Origin: CALJTV01 sp034433775
GTDB lineage: Bacteria > Chloroflexota > Dehalococcoidia > GIF9 > UBA5629
Direction of reading: 5' to 3'
Assembly (NCBI GenBank): GCA_034433775.1
Contig: DAOUAI010000039.1
Span: 1-34,561 of the forward strand
Length of the DNA: 34,561 bases
Shown: piece by piece, positions 24,089 through 33,150 of the stretch
Layout of the letters: each line of letters starts with the position of its first letter
Position numbering within the stretch: the stretch's first letter is position 1
Position numbers and translations under genes: made by a program
Notes under the pieces: model-generated
Database searches by the model: none
Told to the model about the DNA's origin: nothing
The model's input: only the letters and a program-made list of their open reading frames with translations

Positions 24089-26245
24089 TTAACTGCCGAG
24101 GTTAGCCCTGGCATTGTTAGCCCGTGCAGCGCTGATCACGCCACGCACACCCTGAATCCGGGACAACAAATGCGTCAACTCAGCCATGTTTGCTATCTCC
24201 AGTGTAGCAAAAACCGAGATGACGTCGTCATGATATACGGTGCTGATACCAGCTATATTTACTTTGGCATCAGCCACAATAGTGGTGATGTCTCGCAGCA
24301 GACCGACACGGTCCCAGGCATCGATCTGAATATCCACAGGATACACCTGCTGGACCTTACCCCAGCTCACTTCAATCAATCGCCTTTTGTCCTCGACATT
24401 TTGAATGTTAACGCAATCCTTACGATGCACAGAGACACCCCGACTCCGGGTGATATAGCCGATAATATCATCGCCAGGCACCGGATGGCAGCAATTAGCC
24501 AGATGGCTGAGCAGGTCACCGACACCGAGCACCTGTATCCCGCTGGCAGCCGTCGCCTTACCACCAGGGGCTTTGGTCACCGGTGGCACAATTTCAGGCT
24601 CAGCCATTAGCTTGAGTGCTAGCTGGTGAGGAGTTATGCCGCCATAGCCAATAGCCGCTAGAAAATCGTCCAGGTCCTCATAATCGAACAGGCGGGCAGT
24701 CTCCTCCAGATTAGCAATAGTGATACCAAGGCGTTTAAGTTCCCTTTCCAGAATTTGCCGTCCACGTTCTATGTTCTGCGTCCTCTCCTGTTTCTTGAAC
24801 CACTGTCGTATCTTCTCGCGCGCATGAGGAGTCTTTACAAAACCGAGGTCAGGATTCAGCCAGTCAAGGCTCGGACCCCTGTCAGTCTTTGTGGTCATTA
24901 TCTCCACAATTTCTCCGTTCTTCAGCTCGTAGTCCAGAGATACCAGTTTGCCGTTTACTTTGGCACCGATACATCGATGACCTAATTCGGTATGTATCCG
25001 ATAAGCAAAGTCCAGCGGTGTGGCACCTTTGGGCAACGCCTTGATCTCGCCTTTGGGTGTAAAAACAAAGACCTGGTCGAGCAATAGCTCCGTTTTTAGC
25101 GACTCCATAAACTCTTCGCTGCTCAACTCACTCTGCCACTCAATAAGCTGACGCAACCAAGCTATCTTCTCCTCAAAACTCCCTTCCTCCTTGCTGCCCT
25201 CCTTATAACGCCAGTGTGCAGCCACCCCAAAATCAGCGGTGCGATGCATTTCATAGGTACGAATCTGTATCTCCAGCGGCGTGGTGCCCTGACACATTAC
25301 AGTGGTATGCAAAGACTGATATCCATTGTCTTTAGGATTGGCAATGAAATCGTTAAATTCCTCCGGTATCGGGTGCCACAGATTATGGACAACCCCCAGC
25401 GCTTTGTAACAATCGGGCACTGTGTCTACCAGAATACGGACTGCGAACAAATCATGTATATCATTAAAGTCGCGCCCCTGAGTTGCATAGCGCTTCATTT
25501 TTTCATAAATGCTATAGATATGCTTGGGACGACCAAAAACATCAGCCTTAACATCGGCTTTCTCTAGTTCCTGCTTCAGTATTTGCACAACTTCGTTTAT
25601 GAAACTTTCCCGCTGGGTACGTCTCACTGCCACCAGGCGAGCAATCTTGTGGTACTCTCGTGGCTCCAAATAACGAAAAGACAGGTCTTCCAGTTGCCAC
25701 TTCAACTGCCATATACCGAGCCTGTGCGCTAGCGGTGCATATACTTCGAGCGTCTCCTGCGCGATCTGACGCCTCTTCTCTGGCGATAAAACACCCAGAG
25801 TGCGCATATTATGCAATCGATCAGCTAGCTTTATGAACACCACCCTTAAGTCCTGCGCCATAGCCAGCAACATCTTCCTTAAGTTCTGCACCTGGGACTC
25901 CTGTCTGCTATCTCCATCACCCTTCCACGATAATTTACCCAGCTTGGTAGTACCATCAACCAGCCTGCTCACCTCAGGGCCAAACTTGGTTTCTACCTCA
26001 GACAAAGAGACGCCGCAGTCCTCCAATACATCATGGAGCAAGGCTGCCGCTAAAGTGGTGGCATCGAGTTGAAGACCAGCCAATATCATAGCTGTCTGCA
26101 CCGGATGCTCCAGAAATGGCTCGCCGGTCTTGCGCACCTGACCCTCGTGGGCACGGCTGGCAAACTCATAGGCTGACTTGACGATGTCCAGCTTATCAGG
26201 GGGCAAGTACTCTTTTACTTTTTCCAGCAAAACATCACCGCTCAT
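24089..26245 (-). CDS. relA: Bifunctional (p)ppGpp synthetase/hydrolase
   Basis: 718 residues from ATG 26245. The HD hydrolase domain has H47 and HDVLED at 71-76, so hydrolysis should be active. The synthetase domain (about 220-345) has GRPKHIYSIYEKMKR and NGYQSLHTTV. A TGS domain (about 380-445; VFVFTPKGE, TPLDFAYRIHTELGH), a zinc/helical region with ANCCHPVPGD, and a C-terminal ACT domain (DRVGLLRDITTIVAD) follow. This is the long Rel type controlling the stringent response. The frame runs to 26284, but that start overlaps the -10 element. Divergent from the lipase-glpK-glpD operon. Confidence 0.95.
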   Translation of the reverse strand: MSGDVLLEKVKEYLPPDKLDIVKSAYEFASRAHEGQVRKTGEPFLEHPVQTAMILAGLQLDATTLAAALLHDVLEDCGVSLSEVETKFGPEVSRLVDGTTKLGKLSWKGDGDSRQESQVQNLRKMLLAMAQDLRVVFIKLADRLHNMRTLGVLSPEKRRQIAQETLEVYAPLAHRLGIWQLKWQLEDLSFRYLEPREYHKIARLVAVRRTQRESFINEVVQILKQELEKADVKADVFGRPKHIYSIYEKMKRYATQGRDFNDIHDLFAVRILVDTVPDCYKALGVVHNLWHPIPEEFNDFIANPKDNGYQSLHTTVMCQGTTPLEIQIRTYEMHRTADFGVAAHWRYKEGSKEEGSFEEKIAWLRQLIEWQSELSSEEFMESLKTELLLDQVFVFTPKGEIKALPKGATPLDFAYRIHTELGHRCIGAKVNGKLVSLDYELKNGEIVEIMTTKTDRGPSLDWLNPDLGFVKTPHAREKIRQWFKKQERTQNIERGRQILERELKRLGITIANLEETARLFDYEDLDDFLAAIGYGGITPHQLALKLMAEPEIVPPVTKAPGGKATAASGIQVLGVGDLLSHLANCCHPVPGDDIIGYITRSRGVSVHRKDCVNIQNVEDKRRLIEVSWGKVQQVYPVDIQIDAWDRVGLLRDITTIVADAKVNIAGISTVYHDDVISVFATLEIANMAELTHLLSRIQGVRGVISAARANNARANLGS

Positions 26246-26272
26246 CCTGACCGCAACCTCTCTTCTTGTAGT

Positions 26273-26301
26273 ATAATAGTCCAAAAAAAGTAGCTGCGCA
26301 A
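26273..26301 (-). promoter_or_regulatory. relA promoter overlapping a divergent -10
   Basis: On the minus strand TTGCGC (26296-26301) and TATTAT (26273-26278) are 17 bases apart, fitting a start near 26266. The same spot reads TATAAT on the plus strand (26272-26277), a possible -10 for the lipase operon with only a weak -35. The two transcripts may compete. Confidence 0.5.
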
Positions 26302-26349
26302 ATTAAGCCCGCTTCGCATAGACACCGAAATTCAACCAGGAGGTGAAAG

Positions 26350-27183
26350 ATGGGGCACAAGGAGGGTAAATTTGAAGGGGAAAAGAAACTCACCCTTTAC
26401 TACCAGTGCTGGCTACCAGAGGAAAGGCCAAAAGCTATACTGCTGATTGCCCATGGTCTGGCAGAACACAGTGGTCGATATAAAAATTTAGCCGATTACT
26501 TTGTTTCCAGAAGCTACGGTGTATATGCACTCGACCACAGGGGACATGGTAAATCGGACGGTACCCGCATTTACGTCGACCGCTTCGATGACTACATAAC
26601 CGACCTGAGGACTTTCCACGAACTCATCCAAAAGGGAAATCCAGAGACAAAAGTCTTTCTTATCGGGCACAGTATGGGTGGAACAATCGCAGTCGCCTAT
26701 TCCATCAAGTACCAACAAGACCTGACCGGGCTGATAACCTCCGGTGCAAGCCTCATAGCTGCTGCCGCTGCGCCACCGCTTCTTTTAGCCATGGCGGGCA
26801 TCGCCTCAGCACTCTCCCCCAAAGCAGGTGTCACCGTGCTCGACGCCTCAGCTATCAGTCGTGATAGGTCTGTGGTCGAGGCGTATGAAAATGACCCGCT
26901 TGTCTACAGGGGCAAAATCCCTGCCCGCACCGGCGCCGAACTGGCTCGAATGTGGAGAGAACTCCCACCACAAATGTCTGTGATAAAGTTGCCCGTTTTA
27001 ATCCTCCACGGCAGTTCTGACCGTCTGGCATCGCCCCAGGGCAGCAAATTACTCTACGAAAGAGTAAGTTCAACGGATAAAACGCTCAAAATCTACGATG
27101 GACTGTACCATGAGGTGTTCAACGAGCCGGAGCGAGAGCAAGTGATACAAGATGTAGAACAATGGCTTGCCCGGCATATCTAA
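26350..27183 (+). CDS. Alpha/beta hydrolase, monoacylglycerol lipase type
   Basis: 277 residues. The catalytic serine is S108 in GHSMGG, the acid D224 in HGSSDRLAS and the histidine H254 in LYHEVFNEPE. The N-terminal HGLAEHSGRY and LDHRGHGKSDG are hallmarks of the PldB/monoglyceride-lipase (Hydrolase_4) family. It lacks a signal peptide, so it acts in the cytoplasm or at its inner face. AGGAGGTG precedes the ATG. It sits 23 bases before glpK, so releasing glycerol from monoacylglycerols is the natural reading (inference); lysophospholipase activity is an alternative. Confidence 0.88.
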   Translation: MGHKEGKFEGEKKLTLYYQCWLPEERPKAILLIAHGLAEHSGRYKNLADYFVSRSYGVYALDHRGHGKSDGTRIYVDRFDDYITDLRTFHELIQKGNPETKVFLIGHSMGGTIAVAYSIKYQQDLTGLITSGASLIAAAAAPPLLLAMAGIASALSPKAGVTVLDASAISRDRSVVEAYENDPLVYRGKIPARTGAELARMWRELPPQMSVIKLPVLILHGSSDRLASPQGSKLLYERVSSTDKTLKIYDGLYHEVFNEPEREQVIQDVEQWLARHI

Positions 27184-27206
27184 AATCTATTTACTGGAGT
27201 AAATAA

Positions 27207-28721
27207 ATGGCCGAATATATTTTAGTGATAGACCAGGGTACCACAGGCAGTGGTGCCCTTCTTTTTGACAGAGAAGGTAAAGTGGTCTCCATGGCTGATA
27301 GCGAGATCCAGCAAATTTACCCTCAACCTGGCTGGGTAGAACATGATCCCATAGAAATAGTCCGCTCCTCTCTTGCAGTAGCCCAAGAGGCGCTTAATAA
27401 AGTGGGAGCAACACACGCACAGGTCAAGGGCATCGGCGTCACCAATCAGCGAGAGACCACCATCGTCTGGGAACGCTCCAGTGGAAAACCTGTGCACAAT
27501 GCCGTTGTCTGGCAATGCCGTCGTACTGCATCTTTGTGTGAAGAACTGAAACAAAAGGGGTTGAGCCACCAGGTCCAGGAAAAGACAGGGCTGGTAGTCG
27601 ATGCTTACTTCTCAGCAACGAAACTGCGGTGGATTCTGGACAATATACCGGATGGGCAACGCAGGGCTGAAAACGGTGAACTGCTCTTTGGTACAGTGGA
27701 TAGCTGGCTTGTCTGGAACCTCACTGGTGGCAAAGTACATGTAACAGACTATAGCAACGCCTCCCGCACCCTGCTATTTAATATACGTACTCTTAAATGG
27801 GACAGGGAACTTCTTGCCTGTTTAAACATACCGGAGGTCATGCTTCCACAAGTGATGTCCTGCAGCCACATCTATGGCGAGACTGTACCCGGTCTTCTGG
27901 GAGACACTCGTATACCAATAGGGGGCATAGCCGGCGACCAGCAAGCAGCTCTCTTCGGACAAGCGTGCTACCAGACCGGCATGGCTAAGAACACCTATGG
28001 CACCGGCTCCTTTATCTTGCTTAACACCGGTGATAAGCCAGTATTATCACAAAAAGGTCTGCTCACCACTATAGCCTGGGGACTGGAAAATAAAATCACC
28101 TATGCCATGGAAGGCAGCATCTTCATAACTGGTGCCGCGGTCCAATGGCTCAGGGACGGCTTAAAAATTATCTCCACCGCCGCGGAGAGTGAAACCCTCG
28201 CACGCTCGGTTTCTGATACCAACGGCGTCTATTTTGTACCCGCTTTCGTAGGGCTTGGGGCTCCGTACTGGGACATGTACGCCCGGGGCACTATCGTGGG
28301 GCTCACCCGCGGTACCACCAGAGCACATCTGGCAAGGGCTACTCTCGAAGCTATCGCTTATCAGGTAAGAGATGTAATAGAAGTAATGACCTCAGAGACA
28401 GGACTCAGCATCCCCGTCCTCCGTGTCGACGGTGGCGGCACTGCCAATAGTCTGCTGATGCAGTTCCAGGCAGATATACTCGGCATACCAATCCAACAGG
28501 CAGCGGTCGCTGAGACCACCGCCCTGGGAGCGGCTTACCTCGCCGGACTGGCGGTGGGCTTCTGGAAAAACACCGCTGAATTAAGCAGGCGCTGGCAAGC
28601 AGCAAAGGCTTATGAGCCGAAAATGTCCCCAGACCAGCGCGAAGCACTTTATAGTGGCTGGAAACAGGCTGTACAGTGCGCTATGAGCTGGTCACAAGCA
28701 GAAAGACAAGGAGAGAAATGA
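27207..28721 (+). CDS. glpK: Glycerol kinase
   Basis: 504 residues, an FGGY-family kinase. GVTNQRETTIVW (glycerol-binding Arg-Glu), SATKLRW, TVDSWLVWNLTGG, GIAGDQQAALFGQ (catalytic Asp) and NTYGTGSFILLNTG match glycerol kinase closely. It phosphorylates glycerol to sn-glycerol-3-phosphate with ATP. One oddity: the N-terminal phosphate loop usually reads DQGTTSSR; here it is DQGTTGSG, so the conserved Arg is Gly16. Genes either side (lipase, glpD) support glycerol as substrate. Its stop overlaps the glpD start as ATGA. Confidence 0.94.
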   Translation: MAEYILVIDQGTTGSGALLFDREGKVVSMADSEIQQIYPQPGWVEHDPIEIVRSSLAVAQEALNKVGATHAQVKGIGVTNQRETTIVWERSSGKPVHNAVVWQCRRTASLCEELKQKGLSHQVQEKTGLVVDAYFSATKLRWILDNIPDGQRRAENGELLFGTVDSWLVWNLTGGKVHVTDYSNASRTLLFNIRTLKWDRELLACLNIPEVMLPQVMSCSHIYGETVPGLLGDTRIPIGGIAGDQQAALFGQACYQTGMAKNTYGTGSFILLNTGDKPVLSQKGLLTTIAWGLENKITYAMEGSIFITGAAVQWLRDGLKIISTAAESETLARSVSDTNGVYFVPAFVGLGAPYWDMYARGTIVGLTRGTTRAHLARATLEAIAYQVRDVIEVMTSETGLSIPVLRVDGGGTANSLLMQFQADILGIPIQQAAVAETTALGAAYLAGLAVGFWKNTAELSRRWQAAKAYEPKMSPDQREALYSGWKQAVQCAMSWSQAERQGEK

Positions 28722-30331
28722 AAAGGGATATTGCCAGCCTTTCATCTGAGACCTTCGACCTTATCGTAATCGGCGGAGGTATTATCGGCACCGGCATCGC
28801 CCGTGATGCTGCCATGCGTGGCATTAAGACACTGCTCGTGGAAAAAGATGACTTCTCCTATGGCACTACCTCCCGCTCCTCACGCCTCATCCATGGCGGC
28901 TTACGCTACCTGAGACAACTGGAGTTCAAACTGGTGCGGCAGGACATGAAAGAAAGAGAAGTATTACTCAAAATCGCTCCTCATCTCGTCCACCCGCTGC
29001 CATTCATCATCCCTATAACTCGCCCCATCGATAGGGCAGCCTTGCCCATCGGCATGCTCCTTTATGACCTTCTCTCCTTCGATAAGACAATGCCGTCACA
29101 CAGTCACCTGTCTAAAAGGGAGACTCTTGATTTAGAACCCACTCTGGAGATCAAAAATCTGGTAGGTGCCTATCTATATTACGATTGCCAAGTGCCCTTT
29201 GCAGAACGACTTTGTCTGGAAAACGCCCTCTCAGCCGCTGAATACGACGCCTCGGTAATAAACCACGCCAGAGTCACTGACATCCTGAGAAAAGGTGACA
29301 CCGTATGTGGGGTAAATGTACAGGACATGCTAACAGGTGAGAAATATCAGGCAAAAGGACGTCTGGTGGTGAATGCCGCTGGACCATGGGTAGACACCAT
29401 AACTGCGCTTTTGCATCACAACATCAGACCCATGATACGCCGTACCAAGGGCATACATCTCCTCGTCCCCCAACTCTCCAAACACGCAGTAGTCTGCTTT
29501 GCTCGCAGCGATGGGCGCCTTTTCTTCGTCCTCCCTTGGCAAAACTACTCCCTCATCGGGACCACAGATACCGACTACCCCGGCGACCCAGACACCGTGC
29601 ATGCCGAGGTAATCGACGTCAATTACTTAGTATCTGAAACACAGTGCGTTTTCCCATCGCTCAAAAAAGAGGACATCTGGTATACCACCGCCGGACTCCG
29701 GGCACTGGCTGATGATAACTCCAAAAAGGCTTCAGACGTCACCCGATCGCACAAAATTGTAGACCACGAGCAAAAGCATGGCATCACCGGTCTTATTTCG
29801 GTGCTCGGTGGCAAGATAACTGGTTATCGCGCCATAGCTGAAGAGATCGTAGACCTGGTATGCCGCAAATTAAAGTCCAAAGCAGCTTGCCGCACTGCGG
29901 AAACTGCCCTCCCCGGCGCCCCGGCAGTACCGCAGGAAAAAATAGACCAGCTGGCTAGAGAATACGATTTACCTTTGAAAACAGTCTCACACCTTGCCTC
30001 TCTATATGGCTCACGTCTCTTGCAAGTGCTCAAACTAGCTGCCAGGGATGAAAAAGCCCGCCAGCCCATCTGCCCCCACTGCCCAGACATACTAGCCCAG
30101 ATAGAGCACGCCGTCACCGAGGAGGCTGCGCTCACGGTGGGAGACTTCTTATTGCGCCGTAGTGATGTTGGTCTTGCCCCCTGTCAGGGACTGGACGCTG
30201 TAGAAAAGGTGGCTAAGGAGATGGGACGCATTTTGGGTTGGAGCCAGGACGAACAGCAGAAACAGATACAAGCCTACCGCCAGCAGATAGCCCTGAACAT
30301 GCTTTTTCAGACCACCGGTCCAAAATTTTAA
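28718..30331 (+). CDS. glpD: FAD-dependent glycerol-3-phosphate dehydrogenase
   Basis: 537 residues from ATG 28718 (AAGGAGAGAA just upstream; ATGA overlap with glpK). The dinucleotide-binding motif is DLIVIGGGIIGTGIARDA, followed by SYGTTSRSSRLIHGGLRYL, typical of GlpD/GlpA. A C-terminal DAO_C-type helical domain begins near 400. It oxidises glycerol-3-phosphate to dihydroxyacetone phosphate and passes electrons to the quinone pool at the membrane. A glpB/glpC anaerobic partner is not in the window. A four-cysteine tail is absent. Confidence 0.94.
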   Translation: MKRDIASLSSETFDLIVIGGGIIGTGIARDAAMRGIKTLLVEKDDFSYGTTSRSSRLIHGGLRYLRQLEFKLVRQDMKEREVLLKIAPHLVHPLPFIIPITRPIDRAALPIGMLLYDLLSFDKTMPSHSHLSKRETLDLEPTLEIKNLVGAYLYYDCQVPFAERLCLENALSAAEYDASVINHARVTDILRKGDTVCGVNVQDMLTGEKYQAKGRLVVNAAGPWVDTITALLHHNIRPMIRRTKGIHLLVPQLSKHAVVCFARSDGRLFFVLPWQNYSLIGTTDTDYPGDPDTVHAEVIDVNYLVSETQCVFPSLKKEDIWYTTAGLRALADDNSKKASDVTRSHKIVDHEQKHGITGLISVLGGKITGYRAIAEEIVDLVCRKLKSKAACRTAETALPGAPAVPQEKIDQLAREYDLPLKTVSHLASLYGSRLLQVLKLAARDEKARQPICPHCPDILAQIEHAVTEEAALTVGDFLLRRSDVGLAPCQGLDAVEKVAKEMGRILGWSQDEQQKQIQAYRQQIALNMLFQTTGPKF

Positions 30332-30355
30332 ATGTATAAGCAATTCGATAGATTG

Positions 30356-30392
30356 TATAATACAAACGTATTTGACCTGGGTGTTGCAACAC
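30356..30392 (+). promoter_or_regulatory. Promoter -10 and palindrome before the dehalogenase
   Basis: TATAAT at 30356-30361 lacks a good -35. Twenty bases later is a perfect 12-base palindrome GTGTTGCAACAC (30381-30392), positioned just after the expected start, where a repressor would block transcription. The leader before the gene is about 140 bases. Confidence 0.45.
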
Positions 30393-30513
30393 ACCTGATG
30401 TCTTGTCTGGCACAAAGGCTTGGAAAGACGGGAACAGTAATACGAAGTTAGCCTAAAAAGTATAGAAACATTGGGCACTTTTAAATTCACAAAAATTAAA
30501 AAGGAGTAGAAAC

Positions 30514-31413
30514 ATGCCGGTTATCCGCACACCAGACGAACGTTTTTCCTTATTGCCCGATTTTCCTTTTGCTCCACACTATGTCTATGTCAATGAGTTG
30601 CGCGTACACTATGTGGATGAAGGGAAAGGCGAGACTATCCTGTGTCTGCACGGTGAGCCATCATGGTCATTCCTGTACCGCAAAATGATTGCGGCGATGT
30701 CGAGACATCACCGCGTTATAGCTATGGACTTCATCGGATTCGGTCGGTCTGACAAATTCACCGAGCGGGAAGCATACACCTTTCAAATGCATCTCGACAC
30801 ATTGATAGGCTTTATAAAAGAGCTGGACCTTGACCAAATAACCGTTGTCGTGCAAGATTGGGGTGGGCTGATCGGTCTGGCAGCAGTCGCTCATATACCG
30901 GAGCGCTTCGCCAGGCTGGTTATCATGAACACAGGTTTGCCAACAGGCGAAGGAAAACTCAGTGAAGCTTTCTTTGCCTGGCGAAGCCACGTCGAAAACC
31001 ATCCCGACCTGGACATCGGGCAATCAATACTTCGCGGAGTGGCTCACCCTGAGAAACTAACAAAGGAGATCATCGCAGCATATGAGGCACCGTTCCCAGA
31101 CGTGTCATATAAAACCGGCGCTGCTACGTGGCCACTACTGGTACCGATTAGCCCCGAAGATTCCGCTGCTGCTGAGATGAGACATGCCCGAGAGGTTCTA
31201 TCAAAATGGAATAAGCCAGCTTTAGTCATGTTTTCGGATAAAGACCCCATTACACGCGGCGGTGATAGGTTCTTCCGCTCCCTGATACCCACAGCTAAAG
31301 ACCAGCCGGAGATTATAATCAAAGATGCCGGTCACTTCCTGCAAGAGGATAAAGGCGAGGAAATATCACAGCACATCCTGGACTTCATGCGCAGAACACC
31401 ACTCACTAGATAA
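30514..31413 (+). CDS. Haloalkane dehalogenase, DhlA-like subfamily
   Basis: 299 residues. The oxyanion motif HGEPSWSFLYRKM (46-58) is that of haloalkane dehalogenases. The nucleophile is D115 in VVQDWGG with halide-binding W116; a second Trp candidate is W156 in the cap. The acid is D244 (SDKDP) and the base H274 (DAGHFLQED). This arrangement fits subfamily I (DhlA/DhmA type), which hydrolyses carbon-halogen bonds to alcohols. The substrate cannot be told. AAAGGAG lies nine bases before ATG. It is monocistronic, with its own candidate promoter and terminator. An epoxide hydrolase is less likely because the nucleophile is followed by Trp. Confidence 0.87.
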   Translation: MPVIRTPDERFSLLPDFPFAPHYVYVNELRVHYVDEGKGETILCLHGEPSWSFLYRKMIAAMSRHHRVIAMDFIGFGRSDKFTEREAYTFQMHLDTLIGFIKELDLDQITVVVQDWGGLIGLAAVAHIPERFARLVIMNTGLPTGEGKLSEAFFAWRSHVENHPDLDIGQSILRGVAHPEKLTKEIIAAYEAPFPDVSYKTGAATWPLLVPISPEDSAAAEMRHAREVLSKWNKPALVMFSDKDPITRGGDRFFRSLIPTAKDQPEIIIKDAGHFLQEDKGEEISQHILDFMRRTPLTR

Positions 31414-31439
31414 CACAGCTTGCCGGTACGCTTAAGGAC

Positions 31440-31466
31440 AAGGGGGAGACTTAAGGCCTCCCCCTT
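31440..31466. terminator. Hairpin terminator after the dehalogenase
   Basis: AAGGGGGAG (31440-31448) pairs with CTCCCCCTT (31458-31466), a 9-base perfect stem with a 9-base loop, followed by a short TTTACC on the plus strand. It sits between convergent genes and could serve both. Confidence 0.75.
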
Positions 31467-31493
31467 TACCTTTACACTACATTCCCTTCTTCG

Positions 31494-32819
31494 CTACTTG
31501 GACTTTAGGATCGCCATCGCCTCTTCGCGATATGCGTCCATAAGGTAAGGGATGCCGGTGACCTTGGCACATTCCTCAGTGAGTGACATCAACTCGCGGC
31601 GTGTGATCGCTGGTACACTGAAACACCTGGCACCCGCCATCAACTGCTGCAAGCCTACCTTTATTTTGTCCACATAACTGAAGATGCCAATGGCACCCCA
31701 TGGGATGTTCTTCATCTCATCAGCACCCACTATCTTCCTCACTTCCTCCCAGCAAACGAATATCTCCTCAGGTGTGGAACCAAATTGCCCTACGGTGTTG
31801 GGCAACTTGCCCTCTTTAATCCACTGCTGGATATTCTTGCCCACCATCCCCGGTATCATCAGCGCCCGCCCCATGCACACCGCTTTAGTGAACGGCGAGC
31901 CCAGAGCCAGTGCCTTGAATACGCCGTCCTCACTGCTAAACCCACCGGCAAAGGCCATGTCGGGTGGTCTTTCCCCCCTGTCTGCCAGTACTTTAGCAAA
32001 CTCATAAGCTGCAGAGTGGAGATAGAGGCTGGGGATCCCCCACTCCTCCATCATCCGCCACGGGCTCATCCCGGTACCTCCAGGAGCACCATCTATGGTG
32101 AGCAAGTCTATTTTGGCTTTAGAACCCCATTTAATGGCCATCGCCAGTTCACGCAAGCTGTAAGCTCCGGTCTTCAAGGTAATCCGCTTAAAGCCAAGTT
32201 TTCTCAGCCGTTCCACCTCGGCAAAGAACCCCTCTTCGCTGATAAAGCCCAGTCTGCTGTGCCGCTCAAACTCCTTGAGGGCACCAGCCTTAAAGGCAGC
32301 CTGGTTCACCGGGTCCGATGGGTCAGGGGTTATAATATAGCCTCGCTTTTGTAACTCTAGAGCCCTCTCCAGAGTACCCACCTTTATCTCACCGCCGATG
32401 CTCTTGGCACCCTGCCCCCATTTGAGCTCAATGGTGTTAATGCCATGTTTGTTTAGAATATACTCAGCAACACCGAGCCTGGTATCCTCCACATTCATCT
32501 GCACCAGTATTTCGCCCCATCCCTGGTAATAGCGCCGATAGACTTCGATACGACGGTCCATGTCCGGTGCCGACTTCACCTTGCCTTTCAAATCAAGTTC
32601 GAGGCGCGGGTCGATACCGCAAACATTTTCACCGCAGACTATGGTTATCCCGCTGATAGCGGCACCGACGGCAAAATGCTCCCAGTTCTTCCGTGCTATC
32701 TCCGTTGAACCGAGGGCACCGGTAAAAATGGGCACCTTCATCTTTACCTTGATATCCCAGCCGTACTCCGTCTCTGTGCTCACCCTGGGGAATATGGCAG
32801 TATCGGAATTTGCCTCCAC
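31494..32819 (-). pseudogene. Glutamate synthase FMN-domain protein, C-terminal part (frameshifted)
   Basis: 441 residues in this frame, the FMN/FeS barrel of the glutamate synthase large-subunit family (archaeal-type, stand-alone). Signatures are ELKWGQGAKSIGGEIKV, LLTIDGAPGGTGMSPW, AGGFSSEDGVFKALALG and FTKAVCMGRA. It would make glutamate from 2-oxoglutarate and ammonia/glutamine-derived nitrogen. The frame begins with GTG at 32819 in the middle of the protein; the natural N-terminus is in the next entry, in another frame. The break is at a C5G4 run (32819-32827). One extra base restores a single reading frame of about 530 residues. Marked as pseudogene, though an assembly error is equally possible. 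Confidence 0.85.
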
Positions 32820-33088
32820 CCCCGGGGCAGTCCCCTCGCACCCATGGCATAACCTTGAATATTAAGATGGGAGTAATCGACCGGGTAGTCCTTGTCACCG
32901 CCAGCAGTGACCTCACCAAAAGGACCGGGGTAGATTAGCTCCCGCCCACGGAAGCTGGCCTTGAACACCTCGCAGTTCCCTGTGCAGCCATCGAGACAGC
33001 GGGTGCACAAGCCGCTCATCGGGACTACGCTGCGTGAACGGTTAGCCGTCCTTGTGGCTTCATTGGCATTTGGTCGTTGTAAATTCAT
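32780..33088 (-). pseudogene. N-terminal part of the frameshifted glutamate synthase
   Basis: 102 residues from ATG 33088 (AAAGGAG nine bases upstream). The conserved start RPNANEATRTANRSRSVVPM leads to a cysteine cluster CTRCLDGCTGNC, and then FRGRELIYPGPFGEVTAGG and DYPVDYSHLNIQG, all typical of the N-terminus of the stand-alone glutamate synthase family. After NIQGYAMGARGLPRG the frame leaves the family sequence near 32819; family residues EANSDTAIFPRVS continue in the -1 neighbouring frame. The first ~88 residues are therefore authentic and the last ~14 are frameshift product. Confidence 0.82.
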
Positions 33089-33119
33089 CTCTGTTCACTC
33101 CTTTCTTTTTTGTTTTCTA

Positions 33120-33150
33120 AAAGCCCATACGACCCCATCATTCGGGCTTT
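33120..33150 (-). terminator. Weak hairpin between hisF and glutamate synthase
   Basis: AAAGCCC and GGGCTTT arms (33144-33150 and 33120-33126) overlap the hisF stop on the minus strand, with a 17-base loop and a TTTT run just after. It may attenuate or partly terminate transcription from hisF into the glutamate synthase gene. Confidence 0.4.

Noticed and set aside
24083..24610. 175-residue plus-strand frame within relA
   Set aside because: Antisense to the conserved ACT and zinc regions of relA; no family signature.
31785..32354. 189-residue plus-strand frame within the glutamate synthase gene
   Set aside because: Antisense to the conserved FMN barrel.
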